DNA from: Arthrobacter caoxuetaonis
GTDB lineage: Bacteria > Actinomycetota > Actinomycetes > Actinomycetales > Micrococcaceae
DNA: 64,000 nt
Direction of reading: 5' to 3'
NCBI RefSeq assembly: GCF_023921125.1
Contig: NZ_CP099466.1
Coordinates: 1,488,001-1,552,000, forward strand
Shown: positions 56,849-64,000 of the stretch, piece by piece
Numbering within the stretch: the first letter of the stretch is position 1
Layout: each line of letters begins with the position of its first letter
Translations under genes and position numbers: made by a program
Notes under the pieces: model-generated
Databases searched by the model: none
The model's input: the letters and a program-made list of their open reading frames with translations, nothing else
Told to the model about the DNA's origin: nothing

Positions 56849-58126
56849 ATGAACGAATTCGCCGAACACCGGCCGTCCCCGAACGGAACCTCGGCCGAGG
56901 CCGAAAACGCCGCGCTGAGAGTTGGGTCCCCGGCAGACGTACTTGCGTTTGTGCCGCACTGCCTGGGCTTTGTTCCGCAGGAATCGCTGGTCCTCCTTGC
57001 GCTCAGGGGCCGGAGGCTGGGAGCCACGCTGAGGCTCGACCTGCCCAGCACCGGATCAACGGCCGGCATGGAGGTGTCCGCCGGGGCTGCAGGGCATGCA
57101 TTTGCTGCCGGCTACAGCGCGCGCATCTGCTCGCTTCTTTCCGGGGACGCAGAGGCAGACGGCGTCCTTGTTCTCGTCTACACCGATGCTCCGTGGGAAC
57201 CGGAGGAAGAAGCGCCGTACGCTGCGCTGATTGCCCGGGTGGGTAAGGATCTCGCCGCCGCCGGGTTGGCTGTGCGTGACGGCTGGCTGGCCGGCAACGG
57301 GCACTGGCGCGACTATTTCTGCACCTCGGCCCAGTGCTGTCCGTGGCCGGGCTATCCCCTGGACCAGATCCACGGCAGCACACTGAACGCGGAACTCGTA
57401 TACCGGGGGAGCGCCTACTCGCCGTCCCTGGAAGCTGCGGTAGGGCTTGCCGGCGCACGTGTGAGGAACCCCGAAACCGTCCGCAGCGAAGAGGCCAGCC
57501 GGCTGCGGTTCGCCGGGATATGGACCCGGGCCGCCACCTTCCGCGCAACACTTGCCCAGTGGGAAGACCGGCTCAACGGAACGGGCAGTCCCGCCCGGGA
57601 CGGACTGCTGCTCGCAAGCCTCGAATCAAAGCCGGTCCGGGACGCCGTCCTGGTCCTGGCTGCCCTGGGACTCCATACGGCGGTTGACGGAGCCCGCCAC
57701 TGGCTGGCACCGGCCGGACCAGGCCCGGACGGTCCGGCAGATCCGGACGGGCTGAGCTGTCCCCCTGACTGCCCTCCCGCCGGATTCCGGGGCAGTCCGG
57801 AAGCGGGGCACGTCTTCCGGTCCGTGCTCATCGGGCGCAGCCGGGCAACTCCTGACTGGGAGCGGCTTGACCGCGCCTACCTGCTGTTCCATTCCCTGCT
57901 GGCTGATGCGGCCGGGGAACCTGCTGCGGCCCTGCTGACCCTCTTGGGGTGGCTCGAATGGGCGCGGGGAAGGAGCTCACGCGCAGACGTCTGCCTTTCC
58001 GCTGCCCTCAGGACTCACCCGGGGTACCGCCTGGCGCAGTTGCTTCAGGCCCTGCTGGTCCGCGGCGACCTGCCGGTATGGACGCAGTCCCCGAAGACAG
58101 CCTGGCGCGGGCCGTCCTCCGGATAG
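56849..58126 (+). CDS. DUF4192 family protein
   Basis: Actinobacterial protein of unknown function. The open frame extends upstream into the MFS gene, but homology-like sequence begins after ATG 56849 (MNEFAEHRPSPNG), giving 425 aa. It has the DUF4192 opening VGSPADVLAFVPHCLGFVPQ, then ESLVLLALRGRRLGATLRLD, with VYTDAPWEPEEEAPYAALI in the middle and ALLTLLGWLEWARGRSSRAD at the end. It is cytoplasmic, with no signal peptide or membrane helix. The ribosome site (AAGAG) is weak, so this start is uncertain. Confidence 0.8.
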   Translation: MNEFAEHRPSPNGTSAEAENAALRVGSPADVLAFVPHCLGFVPQESLVLLALRGRRLGATLRLDLPSTGSTAGMEVSAGAAGHAFAAGYSARICSLLSGDAEADGVLVLVYTDAPWEPEEEAPYAALIARVGKDLAAAGLAVRDGWLAGNGHWRDYFCTSAQCCPWPGYPLDQIHGSTLNAELVYRGSAYSPSLEAAVGLAGARVRNPETVRSEEASRLRFAGIWTRAATFRATLAQWEDRLNGTGSPARDGLLLASLESKPVRDAVLVLAALGLHTAVDGARHWLAPAGPGPDGPADPDGLSCPPDCPPAGFRGSPEAGHVFRSVLIGRSRATPDWERLDRAYLLFHSLLADAAGEPAAALLTLLGWLEWARGRSSRADVCLSAALRTHPGYRLAQLLQALLVRGDLPVWTQSPKTAWRGPSSG

Positions 58127-58460
58127 CCGGAAGCGGCACCGGGATCAGCGCGGCCCGCCGGGCCAAAGCCAGCCGGCCCGAGCACGCCGGGCCAAAGCCG
58201 GCAGGCCGCTGGTCCTGCGCGTCCGGTGCTGGCCGCGGCGTGAAAACATGCGACAATGGGAACCGAGACCCGGTTGGGTTCGTGTATCAAGTGTCGTTCC
58301 GCACTTTCCGTTGACAGCGGAGGGAATAGGAACCGTATGCGGCTTGTTTCGATAAGAAGCACGCCGCGTGCCGACCATTTGGTTTAGCACGGACTTGACA
58401 GGGTCATAGTGGTGTTGCCCCGATGGTGGCGCCGCAGCCCGCCGTATTGAAAGGTTTTCT
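58127..58460. other. Intergenic region upstream of sigA
   Basis: These 334 bp hold no gene that I can support. Two TTGACA hexamers (58311-58316 and 58395-58400) stand in the sigA-facing direction, but neither has a good TANNNT at 16-18 bp. A 14-bp direct repeat, GCCGGGCCAAAGCC, occurs at 58157-58170 and 58196-58209, next to GC-rich stems that could terminate the DUF4192 transcript. Confidence 0.5.
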
Positions 58461-59705
58461 GTGTCCGCGAGAAAGACAACTGCTGTCAAAGAGACTGACA
58501 CCGTGACTGCCGCCCCCGAAGTTACTGAAGCGGCCGCGGCCGCAGCGACCAAGACGGCCGCTAAACCCGCCCGCAAGCCGGCCACGCGCAAGGCCCCGGC
58601 TAAGGCGAAGGCCAAGAAGGCAGCTCCGGCAGAAGAAGCTGAAGTAACCAGCGAAGACTCGGACGCAGAGCCCACTGACGTTGACGTCGAAGTTGTCGAA
58701 GCCGATGCTCCGGATGCCGCGCCCACCGGATCCGGATTCGTCTACTCGGACGCCGATGATGATGACGCCCCCGCCCAGCAGGTCGTATCGGCAGGTGCCA
58801 CCGCCGACCCCGTCAAGGATTACCTGAAGCAGATTGGCAAGGTTGCCCTGCTGAACGCCGAGCAGGAAGTGGATCTGGCCCTGCGCATCGAAGCAGGGCT
58901 CTACGCCGAAGAGAAGATCGCGGCCGATCCTGACATGGATCCCAGGCTCAAGCGCGACCTGCAGCAGATCATCCACGACGGCAAGCGGGCCAAAAACCAC
59001 CTGCTGGAGGCCAACCTCCGCCTGGTGGTGTCCCTGGCCAAGCGCTACACGGGTCGCGGCATGCTCTTCCTGGACCTGATCCAGGAAGGCAACCTGGGCC
59101 TGATCCGCGCTGTGGAGAAGTTCGACTACACCAAGGGCTTCAAGTTCTCCACCTACGCGACCTGGTGGATCCGCCAGGCCATCACCCGTGCCATGGCGGA
59201 CCAGGCACGCACCATCCGTATTCCGGTGCACATGGTCGAAGTCATCAATAAGCTGGCCCGCGTCCAGCGCCAGATGCTTCAGGACCTGGGCCGCGAACCG
59301 GCTCCGGAGGAACTGGCACTGGAACTGGATATGACGCCGGAGAAGGTCGTCGAGGTCCAGAAGTACGGCCGCGAACCCATTTCGCTGCACACCCCGCTGG
59401 GTGAGGACGGCGACTCGGAGTTCGGCGACCTGATCGAAGACTCCGAAGCCGTGGTCCCCGCCGACGCAGTGAGCTTCACGCTGTTGCAGGAGCAGCTGCA
59501 CTCGGTTCTGGACACCCTCTCCGAGCGCGAAGCCGGCGTCGTCGCTATGCGGTTCGGCCTCACCGACGGACAGCCCAAGACCCTGGACGAAATCGGCAAG
59601 GTCTACGGCGTGACCCGCGAGCGGATCCGCCAGATCGAGTCAAAGACCATGTCCAAGCTGCGCCACCCGTCGCGGTCGCAGGTCCTGCGGGATTACCTGG
59701 ACTAA
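58461..59705 (+). CDS. sigA: SigA (HrdB-type) principal sigma factor
   Basis: Vegetative sigma-70 factor. The 414-aa protein has a variable, Ala/Lys/Glu-rich N-terminus, region 1.2 ([20 protein letters not shown]), region 2 ([40 protein letters not shown]), region 3, and region 4.2 with helix-turn-helix [23 protein letters not shown] start with AAAGG upstream. It is monocistronic, ending in a strong terminator. Confidence 0.97.
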   Translation: MSARKTTAVKETDTVTAAPEVTEAAAAAATKTAAKPARKPATRKAPAKAKAKKAAPAEEAEVTSEDSDAEPTDVDVEVVEADAPDAAPTGSGFVYSDADDDDAPAQQVVSAGATADPVKDYLKQIGKVALLNAEQEVDLALRIEAGLYAEEKIAADPDMDPRLKRDLQQIIHDGKRAKNHLLEANLRLVVSLAKRYTGRGMLFLDLIQEGNLGLIRAVEKFDYTKGFKFSTYATWWIRQAITRAMADQARTIRIPVHMVEVINKLARVQRQMLQDLGREPAPEELALELDMTPEKVVEVQKYGREPISLHTPLGEDGDSEFGDLIEDSEAVVPADAVSFTLLQEQLHSVLDTLSEREAGVVAMRFGLTDGQPKTLDEIGKVYGVTRERIRQIESKTMSKLRHPSRSQVLRDYLD

Positions 59706-59727
59706 GACCCGAGAATCACAGTCTGCA

Positions 59728-59766
59728 AAAGAAGGAGTGCCCCGCAATGCGGGGCACTCCTTCTTT
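59728..59766 (+). terminator. Strong terminator after sigA
   Basis: A perfect 18-bp stem (59728-59745 with 59749-59766) closes on the loop AAT and ends in TTCTTT. Confidence 0.93.
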
Positions 59767-59864
59767 ATGTCCGTCAACCATCCCCATATTTAGCCGCGCG
59801 GCGCTGGAATCACCCGTACGCCGGAACAGGGCGGCCGAACGGGCGAAGCCGGCCGGACACAGAA

Positions 59865-59913
59865 CGAGGGCCCTTCCCGGCGGAAAGGCCCTTCCCGGCG
59901 GAAAGGGCCCTCG
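59865..59913 (-). terminator. Terminator with a duplicated 18-bp arm after the DUF7455 gene
   Basis: CGAGGGCCCTT (59865-59875) pairs with AAGGGCCCTCG (59903-59913). Between them the 18-bp unit GGCCCTTCCCGGCGGAAA occurs twice in tandem (59869-59886 and 59887-59904), so two alternative stems can form. It lies about 32 bp past the minus-strand gene. Confidence 0.7.
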
Positions 59914-59945
59914 CATAGCGTCTTATGGACAGCTGGTCCGAAAGA

Positions 59946-60167
59946 TTAGTCCTCGGGAGAACCGGCCTTCTGGTGCAGACGTGCACTCTCGTCATGCCAC
60001 TCAGAGGTCAGGGGGCGGAGATTGGCCTCCACTGCCCGGGCGTGATGAGCGCAGAAAAGCAATTCCCCACCGGAGGTTTCGAGTACGGCGCGGACGTACG
60101 CCTGGGCACCGCAGCGGTCACAGCGGTCCAGTGTGTTGAGATGACGGGTAGCAACTGCTGCTGTCAT
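59946..60167 (-). CDS. DUF7455 zinc-ribbon-like small protein
   Basis: Small actinobacterial protein of 73 aa with two Cys pairs of the zinc-ribbon type: CDRCG near residue 16 and FCAHH near 38. The pattern LDRCDRCGAQAYVRAVLETS is characteristic of the family found beside the principal sigma factor gene. ATG has AGGAGG upstream. Function unknown; RNA polymerase or ribosome binding is possible by analogy only. Confidence 0.85.
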   Translation of the reverse strand: MTAAVATRHLNTLDRCDRCGAQAYVRAVLETSGGELLFCAHHARAVEANLRPLTSEWHDESARLHQKAGSPED

Positions 60168-60443
60168 GAGTGCCTCCTAAGGGGTGTTGATATCCCATAT
60201 AACCACCTTTGTGCTGCGGACCTTTCCAACTGGGCGTGTCTTTCGCTCTGCGCGTACCAATGAGGTGGGACTCCCCGGAACACCGTGGAGCTGATGGAGG
60301 AGGAACGGTACGGCTGAGTCGCTGCCCGGTCCGCGGGTGTGCGGGCATTAACCTATTAAGAGGCCGGTTTCTCGCCGGCTGCCCGGCCGTAAGGCCGGCC
60401 AACGCAAAACAGGCCTTTCCCCGGCCCTAGGAGTTCAGCAAAC

Positions 60444-62579
60444 GTGGTCCCCCTGGATACTGAGTACAACGCCCGCCATCTCTCCGTGCTGGAGGGACTC
60501 GAGGCGGTCCGCAAGCGTCCCGGCATGTACATCGGCTCCACCGACTCCCGTGGCTTGATGCACTGCCTGTGGGAGATCATCGACAACTCAGTCGACGAAG
60601 CTCTCGCCGGATACGGCCAGAGCATCCGGATCATCCTGCACGCAGACAACTCCGTGGAGATCCATGACGACGGGCGCGGCATTCCGGTCGACATCGAACC
60701 CAAGACCGGGCTCTCCGGCGTGGAAGTTGTCTTCACCAAGCTGCATGCAGGCGGAAAGTTCGGCGGCGGTTCCTATGCAGCCTCGGGCGGGCTGCACGGC
60801 GTTGGCGCCTCTGTCGTCAACGCCCTTTCTTCACGCCTGGACGTCCAGGTGGACCGCGCTGGCAAGACCTACCAAATGACCTTCCGGCGCGGTGAACCTG
60901 GAACCTTCGCCGACACGGGTTCCAAGCCCTCGCCCGACGCGAAGTTCACTCCGTTCCTGGAAAGCTCAAAGCTTGAGGTGGTGGGCAAGGCCAAGCGCGG
61001 TGTGACAGGAACCAGGATCCGCTACTGGGCCGACCGGCAGATCTTCACGCCGGACGCCAAGTTCTCTTACACCGAGCTGGAGGCCCGCGCCCGGCAGACG
61101 TCTTTCCTGGTGCCCGGGCTGAGGATCACCCTGCGGGATGAACGCCGCCTTCCCGGAACGCCCGGCGAGGACGGCCCGGTTGAAGAGGTTTTCCACCACG
61201 ACGGCGGCATCTCCGAGTTCGTGGAGTTCCTCGCTGCTGATGCTCCGGTCACTGACATCTGGCGGCTGCACGGTTCCGGGAAGTTCAAGGAGTCGGTCCC
61301 GGTCCTGGACGAACGCGGACACAGCCAGATTGCCGAGGTGGAGCGCGAGTGCGAAGTGGACATCGCCCTGCGCTGGGGAATCGGCTACGAGACCACCACC
61401 CGCAGCTTCGTGAACATCATCGCTACGCCCAAGGGCGGAACACACCAGGCCGGCTTCGAGCAGGCGCTGCTGAAGACTTTCCGCAAGGTCATCGAGGCCA
61501 ACGCCCGCAAGCTCAAGGCCGGCAACGACAAAATCGAGAAGGACGACGTCTTCGCCGGCCTGACCGCCGTGCTCACGGTGCGCCTGGCCGAGCCCCAGTT
61601 CGAGGGCCAGACCAAGGAAATCCTCGGCACGTCCGCTGTGCGCGCCATCGTTGCCAAGGTCGTCGAGAAGGAAATCTCTGCCCGGCTGAATTCCACCGCC
61701 CGCGGTGACAAGGCGCAGACCGCGCTGCTGCTGGAAAAGGTCGTCTCCGAGATGAAGTCGCGTATCTCCGCGCGGGTGCACAAGGAGACCCAGCGCCGGA
61801 AGAACGCACTCGAGACATCTTCGATGCCCGTGAAGCTGGCCGACTGCCGCATCGACGATGCCGAGCGTTCCGAACTGTTTATTGTGGAGGGCGATTCCGC
61901 CCTTGGCACGGCCAAGATGGCCAGGTCCTCGGATTACCAGGCGCTGTTGCCCATCCGCGGCAAGATCCTGAACGTGCAGAAGGCCTCAGTGTCGGACATG
62001 CTCTCCAACGCCGAGTGCGCTGCGCTGATCCAGGTGGTCGGAGCAGGGTCCGGACGCAGCTTCCAGCTGGAGGCCGCCCGCTACGGCAAGGTCATTTTCA
62101 TGACTGATGCCGACGTCGACGGCGCCCACATCCGAACCCTGCTGCTCACCTTGTTTTTCCGCTACATGCGTCCCCTGGTGGAAGCCGGGCGCGTTTATGC
62201 GGCTGTTCCCCCGCTGCATCGTGTTGAGGTCATTAACCATGGCTCCAAAGCCAACGAGATGGTCTACACATACAGCGAGAAGGAGCTGCACCAGCTGCTG
62301 GCCCGGCTGGAGAAGGAAGGCAAGCGCTACAAGGAGCCCATCCAGCGCTACAAGGGCTTGGGCGAGATGGATGCCGACCAGCTGGCGGAGACCACCATGG
62401 ATCCCCGGCACCGCACGCTGCGCCGGATCCGGCTCAGTGAGGCTGCGGAAGCAGACCGCACCATGGACCACGTCGACGAAGCCACGTTCGAGCTGCTGAT
62501 GGGCAGTGACGTAGCGCCCCGGAAGGACTTCATCATTGCCGGTGCCGCGATGCTGGACCGGGACCGGATCGACGCCTAG
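60444..62579 (+). CDS. Type IIA topoisomerase ATPase subunit (ParE / second GyrB)
   Basis: ATP-hydrolysing subunit of a type IIA topoisomerase. The 711-aa protein has the GHKL ATPase domain (WEIIDNSVDEALAGYGQSIR; DDGRGIPVDI; GGLHGVGASVVNALS), a transducer domain, and the TOPRIM domain (EGDSALGTAKMARSSDYQAL; TDADVDGAHIRTLLLTLFF). The GTG start at 60444 follows AGGAG. A gene in this position after sigA is the second GyrB-type gene of actinobacteria (topoisomerase IV B); gyrB proper usually lies near dnaA. The matching parC is not in the window. Confidence 0.93.
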   Translation: MVPLDTEYNARHLSVLEGLEAVRKRPGMYIGSTDSRGLMHCLWEIIDNSVDEALAGYGQSIRIILHADNSVEIHDDGRGIPVDIEPKTGLSGVEVVFTKLHAGGKFGGGSYAASGGLHGVGASVVNALSSRLDVQVDRAGKTYQMTFRRGEPGTFADTGSKPSPDAKFTPFLESSKLEVVGKAKRGVTGTRIRYWADRQIFTPDAKFSYTELEARARQTSFLVPGLRITLRDERRLPGTPGEDGPVEEVFHHDGGISEFVEFLAADAPVTDIWRLHGSGKFKESVPVLDERGHSQIAEVERECEVDIALRWGIGYETTTRSFVNIIATPKGGTHQAGFEQALLKTFRKVIEANARKLKAGNDKIEKDDVFAGLTAVLTVRLAEPQFEGQTKEILGTSAVRAIVAKVVEKEISARLNSTARGDKAQTALLLEKVVSEMKSRISARVHKETQRRKNALETSSMPVKLADCRIDDAERSELFIVEGDSALGTAKMARSSDYQALLPIRGKILNVQKASVSDMLSNAECAALIQVVGAGSGRSFQLEAARYGKVIFMTDADVDGAHIRTLLLTLFFRYMRPLVEAGRVYAAVPPLHRVEVINHGSKANEMVYTYSEKELHQLLARLEKEGKRYKEPIQRYKGLGEMDADQLAETTMDPRHRTLRRIRLSEAAEADRTMDHVDEATFELLMGSDVAPRKDFIIAGAAMLDRDRIDA

Positions 62580-62606
62580 CCCCGGGGCCTGCCCCGCAGC
62601 TGCTGC

Positions 62607-63575
62607 CTAGCGGATCAGGCCGGGCGCGAAGAGGAGCACTGTGGGCACTGCCAGCAGCAGCACTGCGCTGGCCTGGATCACTGCCCGGATCCAGCGGGGG
62701 AGCGGCGGCTGCGGAGTCAGCAGCCGGGAAAGCCGTCCGGCAATGACGTCCTCCTGGCCGTCCACCCCGCCGGTCACTGCCGCGGTACCGGTGGGGCCGG
62801 GCAGGCTGGCAGCAGTTTCCGCCCCTGCCCCCGAGCCGACGATCGCGACGGCGCGGACCAGGGTCTGGCGGTCCACCTTCTTCAGCGCCTCGTCGTCGGC
62901 CAGCATTTCGATTAGTTCGTTCACCGACTGCTGGGCGAGCTGTGACGTGGGAAGCCAGGGGAGAGCCGCACGCCAGGCAGCGAAGGCCCACAGGAGCAGA
63001 TGGTGGTGCTGGCTGAGGTGGGCCTTCTCATGCGTCATCACTGCGGTGAGTTCAGCTTCGGACAGGATGTCCATCAGGCCGTCAGAAAGCACGGTAACGG
63101 ACTGGCCTCCGCCCGGGAGGCAGTAGGCGACCGGTGAAGGATAGGGGATGACGAGGGTGGCCGGAGCGTCGAGCGACGGCGAACTGAGCAGGTTCAGCAT
63201 GTCCCGGTGCCGGCGGCGGCCGCTGAGGATCCGGTAATAGGTCAGCAGCAGGGTGAAGACCAGGTGGACGGTGAGCAGGATGGCCGCGCTGATCGCGAAG
63301 ACGTGGACCAGGCCGAGGGTTTCTGCAGGGCGTCTCTGGATGAGGATGTCCCAGAGCGACCGAAGCCCCTGGGCCAGGTTTTCCCCGATGGGCTCAAGGC
63401 CCCAGGCCAGCATCGCGCCGATCATGGAAAGCCCGCCGGCGAGTGCGATGGCCTGCCACAGCACCATCGCTGAAAACGGCGACCGTGAAGGCCATTTGGC
63501 ACGGGAAAGGATCACGGGCACGGGCCAGGCCAGGATGATGGCCAGCGCAGCCAGGAAATAGGACGCCCAGAACAT
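62607..63575 (-). CDS. M56 family membrane metallopeptidase
   Basis: Membrane zinc peptidase of the BlaR1/MecR1 family. The 322-aa protein has helices at the N-terminus (about 3-22, 37-57, 88-112), a zinc motif HEKAH at 182-186 with EMLADDEA further on providing the third ligand, and a C-terminal helix. It lacks the extracellular penicillin-binding domain of BlaR1, so it does not sense beta-lactams directly. Its pairing with a BlaI-type repressor 20 bp upstream suggests a signal-responsive proteolytic switch. Confidence 0.88.
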   Translation of the reverse strand: MFWASYFLAALAIILAWPVPVILSRAKWPSRSPFSAMVLWQAIALAGGLSMIGAMLAWGLEPIGENLAQGLRSLWDILIQRRPAETLGLVHVFAISAAILLTVHLVFTLLLTYYRILSGRRRHRDMLNLLSSPSLDAPATLVIPYPSPVAYCLPGGGQSVTVLSDGLMDILSEAELTAVMTHEKAHLSQHHHLLLWAFAAWRAALPWLPTSQLAQQSVNELIEMLADDEALKKVDRQTLVRAVAIVGSGAGAETAASLPGPTGTAAVTGGVDGQEDVIAGRLSRLLTPQPPLPRWIRAVIQASAVLLLAVPTVLLFAPGLIR

Positions 63576-63595
63576 GTGGAGCGCCGGTCCGCGGA

Positions 63596-63967
63596 CTAGG
63601 CGCCTTCCAGCAGCCTGCGCAGGGTCTGTGCCTCCGTCGCGGAGACGGAGCCGACGAATCGTGCCAGGACGGCTTCGCGGTCATTGGCTGAACCGAGGAC
63701 CTCGTGCATCAGTTCGGCCGTGTGTTCGGCGCGGGTAGTTACCGCCCGGTAGCGATGCGGGCGGATGTCACGCTCCCGGGCGACCAGCGCCTTCTTCTCC
63801 AGGCGCGAGAGGACGGTCAGCACGGTGGTTACCGCGAGCCCCTTCGCCTGGGCGCGTCCTGCGTCGTTCTGGGCCAACCGCTCGCGCAGTTCATTGGCGG
63901 TCAGGGCTTCGCTGGATTCCCAGAGGAGATCCATCATCGCCCGCTCAAGTTCTCCGAGAGTCGCCAT
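63596..63967 (-). CDS. BlaI/MecI family repressor
   Basis: Winged-helix repressor of 123 aa with LGELERAMMDLLWESSEALT at the N-terminus, the recognition region GLAVTTVLTVLSRLEKKALV and a C-terminal dimerisation helix. It is normally cleaved or released through its M56 partner, whose gene follows 20 bp downstream. ATG at 63967 with AAAGAAG upstream. The operator is probably in the short sequence up to the right edge, which is incomplete. Confidence 0.92.
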   Translation of the reverse strand: MATLGELERAMMDLLWESSEALTANELRERLAQNDAGRAQAKGLAVTTVLTVLSRLEKKALVARERDIRPHRYRAVTTRAEHTAELMHEVLGSANDREAVLARFVGSVSATEAQTLRRLLEGA

Positions 63968-64000
63968 GTCAGTCTTCTTTCGTTCTTCGGTCCAGGGCCG

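Noticed and set aside
58311..58400. Two TTGACA -35 boxes as firm sigA promoters
   Set aside because: Neither is followed by a fitting -10 hexamer at 16-18 bp, so they are mentioned only as part of the intergenic region.
62607..63967. Beta-lactam resistance cassette (BlaR1/BlaI)
   Set aside because: The M56 protein has no penicillin-sensing domain and no beta-lactamase gene adjoins; the hydrolase at 26838 is distant and lacks a signal peptide.
1..64000. CRISPR arrays, tRNA or rRNA genes, insertion sequences
   Set aside because: No regularly spaced repeats, cloverleaf-like sequences, rRNA motifs or transposase frames were recognised on either strand.

Overview
This window is a stretch of chromosome from a high-GC Gram-positive bacterium, most likely an Arthrobacter-type member of the Micrococcaceae. 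The evidence is the actinobacterial division order (ftsW-murG-murC-ftsQ-ftsZ-pgeF-yggS-sepF-yggT-divIVA, without ftsA), the glnA2-glnE pair near glnA1, a polyphosphate glucokinase, actinobacterial DUF4191/DUF4192/DUF7455 proteins, a second GyrB-type gene after the principal sigma factor, and many starts that look leaderless. No phage, insertion sequence, CRISPR array, rRNA or tRNA gene was recognised. The content is mainly core chromosome.

Layout. 1-9754: cell wall and division cluster, starting in the tail of a gene that is probably murD; overlapping ATGA junctions link ftsW, murG and murC. 9811-16912: lspA-rluD, dnaE, hisD, nrdR. 16988-19844: ppgK, map, a 54-aa SPOR-like gene and panB. 20083-29549: nitrogen assimilation (glnA2, glnE, a fused amino-acid ABC importer with its ATPase, a serine beta-lactamase-like hydrolase, glnA1). 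29812-32917: a frameshifted RDD membrane protein, a DUF4191 protein, lipA and lipB. 33031-39816: a membrane-anchored probable pseudokinase, a tricorn-type protease, a universal stress protein and two overlapping fluoride-channel genes.

39818-47819 is a compact urease operon on the minus strand. It reads ureA - ureX - ureB - ureC - ureF - ureG - ureD - NiCoT nickel permease - urea transporter. There is no ureE. Its place in the nickel pathway may be taken by ureX, a two-domain CbiX/SirB-like chelatase relative with a tail carrying 12 histidines, inserted between the urease gamma and beta subunit genes. This is the most interesting item in the window. Downstream come osmC, a small membrane protein, sucB and lpdA (2-oxo-acid dehydrogenase E2/E3, which use the lipoate made by lipA/lipB), pepA with a divergent PAC2 gene, an MFS transporter, a DUF4192 protein, sigA, a DUF7455 protein, parE/gyrB2, and an M56 peptidase with its BlaI-type repressor.

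Themes that tie genes together: nitrogen supply (urea uptake, urease, two glutamine synthetases and their adenylyltransferase, an amino-acid importer); lipoylation (lipB-lipA with sucB-lpdA); and septal growth. Several palindromes sit in the promoter regions of ftsZ, divIVA, ureA and glnA, and eight starts have a -10 hexamer 6-9 nt upstream, as expected for leaderless or nearly leaderless mRNAs. All functional calls are by reading motifs and gene context; no database search was run.
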